A stretch of 64,000 bases of DNA, taken from the NCBI RefSeq assembly GCF_040183065.1, contig NC_091131.1, positions 13,964,800 through 14,028,799 on the forward strand. The letters are read 5' to 3'. The stretch is from Periplaneta americana. Lineage: Eukaryota > Arthropoda > Insecta > Blattodea > Blattidae. The position numbers were made by a program, and so were the translations under genes. Positions 56,566 to 64,000 of this stretch are shown here, piece after piece. A model generated the notes under the pieces. That model saw nothing but the letters and a program-made list of their open reading frames with translations. It was not told the origin of the DNA and ran no database searches. Every line of letters begins with the position of its first letter. Position 1 is the first letter of the stretch.

Positions 56566-58621
56566 TGAGACACATTTTAATTAATCGAACTAGTTTCTTG
56601 GGAATACCAAATTCAATAAGAATATCATATAATACTTCCCTCTTAACCGAGTCATATGCCTTTTTGAAATCTATGAATAACTGATGTACTGTACCCTTAT
56701 ACTCCCATTTTTTCTCCATTATCTGCCGAATACAAAAAATCTGATCAATAGTCGATCTATTGCGCCGAAAACCGCACTGATGATCCCCAATAATTTCATC
56801 TACGTACGGAGTTAATCTCCTCAAAAGAATATTGGACAAAATTTTGTACGACGTCAACAAAAGTGATATTCCTCGAAAGTTACCACAGTTGGTTTTGTCC
56901 CCGTTTTTAAAAATAGGTACAATTATGGACTCCTTCCATTGTTCTGGTACAATTTCCTTTTCCCAAATAGCAAGTACAAGTTTATAAATTTCGCTATATA
57001 ATGCACTCCCACCCTCTTGTATTAATTCTGCTGGAATTTGATCGATACCTGGAGACTTGTACTTTTTCAGATTTTCTATCGCAATTTCGACTTCTGAAAG
57101 CGTGGGTTCGGGTATAAATGGCTCAGCAGTTTGTATTTCAATATCGTCCCGATCATTTCTATTTGGCCTATGAACATTTAGTAGTTGCGCAAAATAGTTT
57201 TTCCATCTGTTTAGGATTGATGGAGAGTCTGCAAGCAAGTCACCATTCTCATCCTTGATCACGTTTACCCTTGGCTGATATCCGTTCTTAAATTCCTTTA
57301 TACTCTTATATAAATCTCGAATGTTTTTATTCTTACTATTTGTTTCTACCTCATTCAGTTTTTCCTTCAAGTAACCTCTCTTTTTATTCCTAAGTGTACG
57401 ACTTGCTTCCCGTCTTTCATTGAAATAATTATCTCTCTTCTCCTCAACTGGATCCTGTAAGAATTTCAATTTTGCCTGTTTCCTTCTTTCTACTACCACG
57501 CAACAATCTTCATCAAACCACGGTTTCTTTTTCTTAGTTTCATAATAACCTATGCTCTGCTCAGCTGCAATTTTGATACTATCTCTGATAGTTTCCCACA
57601 CGCTATTAACATCTAATTCTTTCTCAACTTCTTCGGAACTTTCTAAAGTGGCAAACCTATTCGAAATTTCGACCTGATAATTTTGCTTAGCTTCCTCGTC
57701 CTTTAATTTCAAAATATTGAATTTAGTAATATTAACTTGTTGCTCTACTCGCTTGGCTACTGATAATCTTTCTCTTAATTCTCCAATCACCAAATAATGG
57801 TCAGAATTACAGTCTGCACCCCTGAAAGTTCGAATATCTACTATACTAGTATGTCTCCGTTTATCTATCAAGATGTGATCTATTTGGTTGTGTGTCAATC
57901 CATCTGGAGAAGTCCAAGTATATTTATGTATATCCTTATGGGGGAATGTTGTACTTTTGACAATTAAATTTTTCGATGTGGCAAAGTTGACTAATCTAAC
58001 TCCATTGTCACTACTAATTGCGTGTAGGCTCTCTTTTCCAATAGTTGGTCTAAAAATATCCTCCCGTCCTACTTTAGCGTTGAAATCCCCCAATAAAATT
58101 TTCATGTGATACCTAGGGAACTGATCAAAAGTATGTTCCAATTCCTCATAGAAGCTATCCTTTATATAGTCGTCTTTCTGTTCTGTAGGGGCGTGAGCAT
58201 TTATAACTATGATGTCGCACCATCTACCCTTAAGTACTAAATATGATAACCTGTCACTGATAAATTCGACCTTTTTTACTGCTGATTTTATTCTTTTATG
58301 TACAAAGAATCCTGTTCCTAATTGGTGATTATTGTTTCCTTCCCCATAATACAACAAGTAATCTCCTATTTGTGATATGCCATTCCCATCTAACCTAACC
58401 TCTTGTACTCCCACAAAGTCTATTCTATATCTAGCTAGTTCTTTTGCTACTAATGTTACCCCTCCTGTTCTATAAAGACTAGTTACGTTCCAAGTGCCAA
58501 ATCTCAAAACCTTATTCCTTTGCTGTGGTCGTGCCAGAGAATCAGTCCTATTCCGAGGCTTACTGTAGGAATTCGTAACAAGCTGTTTTTTACGGTGATG
58601 GGTTGTTAGCCCTTCGCCCAA
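56525..58621 (-). CDS. LINE endonuclease and reverse transcriptase, first part
   Basis: 698 residues, uninterrupted. The endonuclease covers about residues 40-290: [22 protein letters not shown] (catalytic Glu), [17 protein letters not shown] (catalytic Asp-x-Asn), and NQIDHILI to [10 protein letters not shown] (terminal Asp-His). After a basic linker the reverse transcriptase begins near residue 510: [56 protein letters not shown] (first catalytic Asp). The last residues ([10 protein letters not shown]) are out of frame; the true product continues in the adjacent frame with the stretch [20 protein letters not shown]. One frameshift in the overlap near 56550 separates the two. Confidence 0.92.
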   Translation of the reverse strand: MGEGLTTHHRKKQLVTNSYSKPRNRTDSLARPQQRNKVLRFGTWNVTSLYRTGGVTLVAKELARYRIDFVGVQEVRLDGNGISQIGDYLLYYGEGNNNHQLGTGFFVHKRIKSAVKKVEFISDRLSYLVLKGRWCDIIVINAHAPTEQKDDYIKDSFYEELEHTFDQFPRYHMKILLGDFNAKVGREDIFRPTIGKESLHAISSDNGVRLVNFATSKNLIVKSTTFPHKDIHKYTWTSPDGLTHNQIDHILIDKRRHTSIVDIRTFRGADCNSDHYLVIGELRERLSVAKRVEQQVNITKFNILKLKDEEAKQNYQVEISNRFATLESSEEVEKELDVNSVWETIRDSIKIAAEQSIGYYETKKKKPWFDEDCCVVVERRKQAKLKFLQDPVEEKRDNYFNERREASRTLRNKKRGYLKEKLNEVETNSKNKNIRDLYKSIKEFKNGYQPRVNVIKDENGDLLADSPSILNRWKNYFAQLLNVHRPNRNDRDDIEIQTAEPFIPEPTLSEVEIAIENLKKYKSPGIDQIPAELIQEGGSALYSEIYKLVLAIWEKEIVPEQWKESIIVPIFKNGDKTNCGNFRGISLLLTSYKILSNILLRRLTPYVDEIIGDHQCGFRRNRSTIDQIFCIRQIMEKKWEYKGTVHQLFIDFKKAYDSVKREVLYDILIEFGIPKKLVRLIKMCLSETQQSPYRSVSI

Positions 58622-58790
58622 CCCCCAAGCTGGAGGACCACCCCTTATCGGCTGTCCACGACTGCTTATTCAATATATTCGCAGCTACCCTCCATATCTG
58701 GAGGCCGTCTCCTCTATCCGCAACCTGAGAACGCGCCATGCCGTGGTGATAGGGACCCACCATACTTAATATGATCACTTAGGAGGCAAA

Positions 58791-59280
58791 ACAGACGAAG
58801 ACAAATGCCATTTCTCTAATGCAATCCATGGATTGTATGGATTTATGTGCTGATTATGACAAATAGTGCTTAATCTTCAGATTGTAAGTGATTATACATT
58901 CTATTTTACGTTCCAGTTAATGTGTGTCTTAAATATGATATAGAATACCAATTTAACGAAACAGTAGGTATTTACATTTTACATCAAATCTATAATGAAA
59001 ATAAATAAATTCACACACAACTCTGTTCACAATATTCCACTAATAAATTAATTATCAAACTATAATAATTCAGTTATAGTAATTACAGATTCATAGATCT
59101 TCGAAACTGATGTCACTTTTGTTGTATGAACATAATTTTTAGATGTAATGAAACGTTCGTTATTTAATACAGAATGTTTCAATGTTACAGTATTCGTTAT
59201 AGCATTTTAATGCATTTTCCTAACTAATTTTATACTAACTATATTATACAAATATTATGTTATGTCACAGTATAGTATAT
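58791..59280. other. No feature recognised
   Basis: AT-rich sequence without coding signal or clear repeats. Confidence 0.5.
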
Positions 59281-59351
59281 TACAGTTTATGATATATCAT
59301 ATATCATATCATATCATATTGTATCGTATCATATTATATTATATTATATTA
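59281..59351. repeat. (ATATC)n/(ATATT)n simple repeat at a Helitron target
   Basis: Short pentanucleotide-like AT tract that abuts the Helitron 3' end. Confidence 0.85.
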
Positions 59352-60468
59352 CTAGCCGTACCCGTGCGCTCCGCTGCACCTGTTAGACATAAATATAAAA
59401 TAATTACATAATTAAAATGGGACGTTTGATCCAGGGAACAACTTTTACAACAGCGTAAGATAATCTGCTTCGCTCATTACCCATTTTTTTTTTGCATTGC
59501 ATTTATTGCATATATATTTTATGTATTTTAACACGATTCAATTGAGCATAGTTAAAATTTGAATTATAAAATAATGGATTGCTAAGCTAACGTACTATTA
59601 CTCCATACTAAATCAATACACTCTCGTTGTTCGTTAATTCTCTGAGATTAAAATGAGTGTACATAAATATTATTTTAAGAAATACAGAAAACGAATGTAC
59701 AAAATAGCCTATCAAATTTTCTGTGCATAAGAAGCTATTTTAATCTTACCTGTCCTCGATTTACTCAGACGTTACTGTAATAACATTATAGCATTATGTC
59801 CATCTAGAGAAACTACACTTTCCAATAGTGAAATAATAATTAATTATACAAATCGGTTAATTTAGCTTCTGATAGTACTTCATACAAACACAGAAACATT
59901 CTCTGTAGGCTATGTTTAATAGCTTTCGAGTGTTGATGTCCAAGGCCCCTGTTTCGATTGTTGTTGTCCAAGGCCCCTTATAGACGAAGTCATTTGTTCT
60001 TAATTCATTGCACCATCTTAGATGACGTTATTTTAATTTTAAACTCATTTATCTCATTAAATATCAGTCCTATCAAAATTTTGTAAAGAATAAAACTTAT
60101 CGGAAATCATTTTTAAAGAAACTTTTGTCATGTAACATTTTTCACAAAAATCAATAATAAGCGAGATATTTCGATTTATTTAATTTAGGCCCCCTTATAA
60201 CCCCCCTTTTAAATAAAGTATTTTGAATGCCATATAGCCTAAAATCTAAGTTACAACGAACTTAATTTATATTCCAATTTTCATATAAATCGGTTCAGCC
60301 ATTATTGCGTGAAAAGGTAACAAACATACAGACAGACATACAAACAAAAATTTCAAAAATGCGATTTTCGGTTTCAGGGTGGTTAATTATATATGTTAGG
60401 ACCAATTATTTTTGGAAAATCGAAAATTACCAGAAAAATTTCGGCTATAGATTTATTATTAGTATAGA
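59352..60468 (-). mobile_element. Helitron C, compact non-autonomous copy
   Basis: Read on the minus strand it starts TCTATACTAATAATAAATCT (60468) and ends with the hairpin GTGCAGCGGAGCGCACGGGT and CGGCTAG (59352), next to T. The body shares GTTACCTTTTCACGC and the ATAAATCGAAATATCTCGCT block with Helitrons A and B. Length 1117 bp with both ends, so it is a good model of the family. Confidence 0.85.
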
Positions 60469-60813
60469 TATGAAATGAAATATTTCTCAGCTTCCAGGGA
60501 AGCAGTAGAACTGAAGTTAAACAAGGATATTATAGCAAGCAGAAACGACTTGGCATCAACAATGGGAAATGAAACTTAAATAATACAGCTGCAAACCTTC
60601 ACGCAGCTGGTTCATATCTGCCACCTGTGTTGCCAAGTCAGCGGTTTTGTAGCTAAATCTGATGTTTTCAGGACTATGGTCAGCTACAGAATTTTACCGT
60701 CAGGGGCTAGCTATTTCTTTGGCGGTTTTTTATGATTCCGACAAGGGAGATGATATTTTTAAGTTTTTTTTTTTGTAAAGATGTTATAAATTATAATTGT
60801 TTCTATGTACTTC
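60469..60813. other. No gene recognised
   Basis: Unassigned sequence between a Helitron and a Harbinger element. Short plus-strand readings lack any known motif. Confidence 0.4.
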
Positions 60814-60816
60814 CAG

Positions 60817-62149
60817 GGGCCTGTTTCTCAAAACTCATGGACTGGTAATACTAGTCTGTACAGTAGTAATATTAGTTTATTGTAAAAGTTTTTGTTTCTA
60901 GAAACTATAAGGGTAAAGTAGTAGTTACCAGTTCACAGACTAGTAATATTGGTCGATTTCACCAGTTCATAAGTGATTTTGTTTCTCAAAATGCTAATCT
61001 AGTTGATTACACTAGTATTCAACAGGAATATTCCTACAAGACTCTAAAGACTGATGATTTCTACATTATCAGTTACCAGTGACAACCTTTCCCAGATAAA
61101 ACAAAATATTGTAGTTATTTTCTTTTAATATCTGGTTTGGCGATTCCAAATGAAGTGATGAAGAAGTTGTGAGAAGAGCTAAAACTATATCGAGTAAGAA
61201 CAATCATTATTCCTTTACGGGAGCATTGTTTAAATATAATGAACGGTTTAGGTAAAGTACTGAAAAGCTTGAAAAGCTGTTAAATATAGTGGGACCTGCC
61301 ATAACAAGACAAAAAAATAGAAGTCTTGCATTATCAGCAAAGCTTCAAATACAAATTGCTCTACAAATAGGGATGTTGATTATTTTCCAATGCGTCTAGT
61401 CTTTCTGTCCTAGACCAGCAACACTTGCAGAATTTTTTCCTAATACTATAATACCAATTCATTAACTGCAGTAATTTTTACTGGCTTTCCTCCCCCAGCC
61501 TACAAATTAAATATAAAACGACAATAATTTATGAATAGATCAAATATAAAACTGAAAAAAAAATTAGCGAATTTTTCATCAAGTCATAAGTGGCATTCAT
61601 GTCGGCAGTAGACCCACTAGCTACATCATATGTTCATATTACGATACTGTGAACTTGAATTGGTACTTATCAAAATTACTTTCTTAATGTTGGGCCAGTA
61701 AGTGTCCCTAACGTATGCATAATCTTTGTTCTGAGGAATCAGTTCCATAGCCCCACACATTACAACACTTTTTGTCCATTCGTTTACTTCATCATTTTTT
61801 GTTAACATGCTTGAAAAAGCACCGAATGATAATCCTTCGATTCATTAATCATATTGAGTATAGTTAATTTGCTTTCAACTGATGGAATTTCAACCGAAAA
61901 GAGAAATCACAACCAAAACACAAACAACTTAGCCTTCTAATATCAAATAACAATACCTACCAATGGCTATAAACAAATGAACTCAATCAGCTGACTAGTG
62001 AAACAGATCATGTGACTAGTGAAAAATTGTCACAAGTTACTAGACTGGTAAAATAGTTTGAGAAACAGAATCTACTAGAGCTGGTGAAATATACTCTGGT
62101 AACTAGTAACTGGTGAACTATTGAACTAGTATTTTTAAGAAACAGGCCC
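60817..62149 (+). mobile_element. PIF/Harbinger element with HARBI1-like remnant
   Basis: Inverted ends GGGCCTGTTTCT and a CAG duplication (60814-60816, 62150-62152). Near 61250-61370 the plus strand reads TEKLEKLLNIVGPAITRQKN followed by RSLALSAKLQIQIALQI, the N-terminal part of HARBI1-type nucleases. The catalytic domain is not visible. The 300 bp at both ends carry many ACTAGT/ACCAGT-type repeats in inverted orientation. The minus frame 61626-61808 is unassigned. Confidence 0.75.
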
Positions 62150-62152
62150 CAG

Positions 62153-62168
62153 ACAACAATATTAGTTA
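62153..62168. other. Sixteen-base gap between the Harbinger and pogo elements
   Basis: The Harbinger duplication CAG ends at 62152 and the pogo TA is at 62167-62168, so the two transposons are almost directly abutting. Confidence 0.7.
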
Positions 62169-64000
62169 CCGTAAAGTGGGGTGACTTTGAACACAAAAAA
62201 AATATTTTTGCGAAGTAAATGAAAACTTCTCTAGCTATTAATAATCAACTTTCTTCGAAAGTTGCAAGAGGTGCTACAGATTATAGAAATGCTAGTTCAA
62301 TAATTTCTAAACCTTCAAAAACAATTTTAAAAAATTATTTTTCATTGTTCAAAGTCACCCCACTGGTCGGGGTCACTTTGAACACAAAAAGATTTTCCCA
62401 TTCTATGCCCATCTCAGCATATGTTGTTCAATGATACCCCTTTCATATGAAAGGGCATAGTATTTTCTGTAGAAATAAAATTTTGAAGTTGCTAATTCAA
62501 AATATTTTTGTTATTATTTATGAGTTTTCTTCGAAAATCTGGAAGGTTCTGTTATGATTGTAGTTAAATTTTCACAGTAATGCAAATTTTATGTTAGATA
62601 CTCAAAAAATGAGAAAAATTATTTAAAAACAGAGCTTTCTAGAACAATTTTATTAATCTGCTAGTAATCAAAATAGCACATTTTTGAGAAATACATATTT
62701 AACACAGCAGTGAAAGCAGTCATTGGATATTATAACTGTCAAACATGACACCAAAAGAAAGTCTTCCCCTTCTGTCTACTTTGGGATCAGGTAAAACCTT
62801 GCAAATATCACCTTTTTCAATTAAGGATTTATCAGGTACAGTAGGCCATACAAAAAACACTTCACTTAACTCCACCTTCGAATGCCATTTCCTCAGAAAT
62901 GTAATTTCATCCTCACTCTCAAGAAGTCCAACATAATGTTTTACAGTTTTCTTCCCACAAAACTTCACTAGAACATATTTTCCTTGAAGCACACTGGTAT
63001 GGTCATCAATATCTATGTCCTCAGTAGCTTGTTCTGTTTCATACTCCTTCAGAATGCCTTCTCGATAATCGTCTCCTTCTTCGCTATCTTCACTTGCACT
63101 TAGTTGGTGAAGCAATTCTTCATCCACTGACTCATCACTTGAATCTGGTAATGTCATTCTTTTTTTGTTTCTTTTTCCTTCCGAAGGATGAGCCACAGGC
63201 AACTGTTTAGGCGGATGACTTGTCTTCTTCTTGGCAACGACTTGTTTGTCTTGACTTGTCGAAGGCTCTGTCTGCTCAGTAAAATCCTCTATGCATATAC
63301 TTTTACCAGGCTGGATTGCTACTTTTCTCCTTCTGGTGGTTGTAGCAGTCTTTCTTCTTCGAACTTGTAACATTGCCAAGACAGAATCGTTCAACTTCAT
63401 AGAAAATTCATTGTCTTCTCCATTTTGAAACTGGCATTCAGGAAGTTTTCTTATTACTTCATACATGTTCAGGGGATGGATGCCAGTAGCTCTGAATCCA
63501 GATATTAAATTTGCAGGAGAACTGGCTTCATTTGCACTCAGTGTAGCTTTCAGTAGTGAAGGGAAAACATCTTTCGGTAAATTACCATTTATCCCTGATT
63601 CCTCTCTCCATTGCGCCAAAGTTTTTCTCCAATGACCCTTCAAAGGTCTGAAGAATGCCACATCAAGTGGCTGCATCAAGTGGGTGCAATTGGGTGGTAG
63701 GCAGAGAAACCTAACATCATTTTCATTGGCAGCTTTGATGACCTGAACTGAAAAATGACTAGACAGGTTATCTCCAATAATCACCTTTGGACCAGTTAGC
63801 CGTTTAGCATGAGGCAAGTAGACAGTGAGGAACCAATCTTCAAATGTACACCCATCAAACCACCCACTTTTTGTGTGGTTGTAACGGGCTTTTGAAGGAC
63901 CTCCTCGGCACCACGTACTCCACATATTCTCAGATTTGTATACAACGTATACTGGGAGGAGAACACCTGTAGCTGTTCCACAAAACATGACTGAAAATCC
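62169..64000 (-). mobile_element. Pogo-type Tc1/mariner element, continues to the right
   Basis: Its left end is CCGTAAAGTGGGGTGACTTT after TA at 62167-62168. A subterminal inverted pair with the same core (TTCAAAGTCACCCC and GGGGTCACTTTGAA) lies at 62348-62384. The transposase gene reads towards this end. The other terminus is beyond the window. Confidence 0.8.
62720..64000 (-). CDS. Pogo/jerky-type DDE transposase, C-terminal 426 residues
   Basis: Open from the window edge to the stop at 62720. It contains GFSVMFCGTATGVLLPVYVV, the second catalytic Asp in KVIIGDNLSSHFS, LPPNCTHLMQPLDVAFFRPL with the third catalytic Asp (pogo elements use DDD), and GFRATGIHPLN. After the catalytic domain come a basic Lys/Arg stretch, an acidic Ser-rich tail (SDESVDEELL, ASEDSEEGDDY) and a conserved-looking end (YVLVKFCGKKTVKHYVGLLE to FGVMFDSYNI). 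No stop or frameshift in the visible part, so this copy may be young or still under selection. The helix-turn-helix part and first Asp lie outside the window. Confidence 0.9.
   Translation of the reverse strand, partial: GFSVMFCGTATGVLLPVYVVYKSENMWSTWCRGGPSKARYNHTKSGWFDGCTFEDWFLTVYLPHAKRLTGPKVIIGDNLSSHFSVQVIKAANENDVRFLCLPPNCTHLMQPLDVAFFRPLKGHWRKTLAQWREESGINGNLPKDVFPSLLKATLSANEASSPANLISGFRATGIHPLNMYEVIRKLPECQFQNGEDNEFSMKLNDSVLAMLQVRRRKTATTTRRRKVAIQPGKSICIEDFTEQTEPSTSQDKQVVAKKKTSHPPKQLPVAHPSEGKRNKKRMTLPDSSDESVDEELLHQLSASEDSEEGDDYREGILKEYETEQATEDIDIDDHTSVLQGKYVLVKFCGKKTVKHYVGLLESEDEITFLRKWHSKVELSEVFFVWPTVPDKSLIEKGDICKVLPDPKVDRRGRLSFGVMFDSYNIQ

Larger units (their letters stand above)
55541..58790 (-). 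mobile_element. Near-complete RTE-type LINE
   Basis: Length about 3.2 kb on the minus strand, with TTAC tail at 55541-55565. The 5' border is approximate. The coding part holds an apurinic-like endonuclease and a reverse transcriptase (see the two coding entries). It is the reference copy for six truncated copies in the window. No certain target duplication was found. Confidence 0.93.

Overview
This is a stretch of insect nuclear DNA. The evidence is a multi-exon ionotropic chemoreceptor gene with GT-AG introns, visibly AT-rich sequence, and a very dense layer of transposable elements of arthropod type. The RTE-type LINE with a (TTAC)n tail, the tRNA-derived SINEs, the Helitrons and the large introns would suit a big polyneopteran genome such as a cockroach or relative. 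That placement is an inference from recalled resemblance and was not tested.

The only host gene I can support is an ionotropic receptor of the IR75 group, plus strand, bases 1 to 32981. Nine exons can be joined in frame with correct splice sites and matching phases. They give 590 residues of receptor; only the extreme N-terminus lies to the left of the window. The joined protein has the lobe-1 ligand-binding segment, M1, the pore loop, M3, lobe 2 and M4, and ends at a TAG stop. About 31 kb of intron surrounds roughly 1.8 kb of coding sequence, and almost all recognisable intron sequence is mobile DNA: hAT elements with 8-bp target duplications, PIF/Harbinger elements with 3-bp duplications, Tc1/mariner-like elements at TA, LINE pieces, SINEs and microsatellites, often nested.

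From about 33 kb to 64 kb there is no host gene that I recognise. In order it holds: an inverted pair of tRNA-like repeats (33.1-33.9 kb); a hAT (34.0-35.3 kb); two head-to-tail Helitrons (36.2-44.9 kb) carrying nested hAT, LINE, SINE and piggyBac insertions and a 12-copy satellite of paired palindromes; a LINE, a probable hAT and two SINEs (45.5-48.0 kb); a five-copy, roughly 347-bp satellite with two alternating unit types (49.2-50.9 kb); a perfect 59-bp-arm hairpin with a 12-bp target duplication (52.6 kb); a decayed DDE transposon (54.7-55.3 kb); a nearly complete RTE-type LINE (55.5-58.8 kb); a compact Helitron (59.4-60.5 kb); a PIF/Harbinger element (60.8-62.1 kb); and a pogo-type element running off the right edge.

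The most unusual items are the hairpin insertion, the dual-palindrome satellite inside a terminal-repeat element inside a Helitron, the amplified SINE tail (6 x 131 bp), the dimeric 347-bp satellite, a LINE flanked by about 230-bp direct duplications, and an unclassified transposon family (ends CGGTCTTACTAAT) present twice within the receptor gene. All boundaries were read by eye and family names rest on remembered motifs; no search was run.
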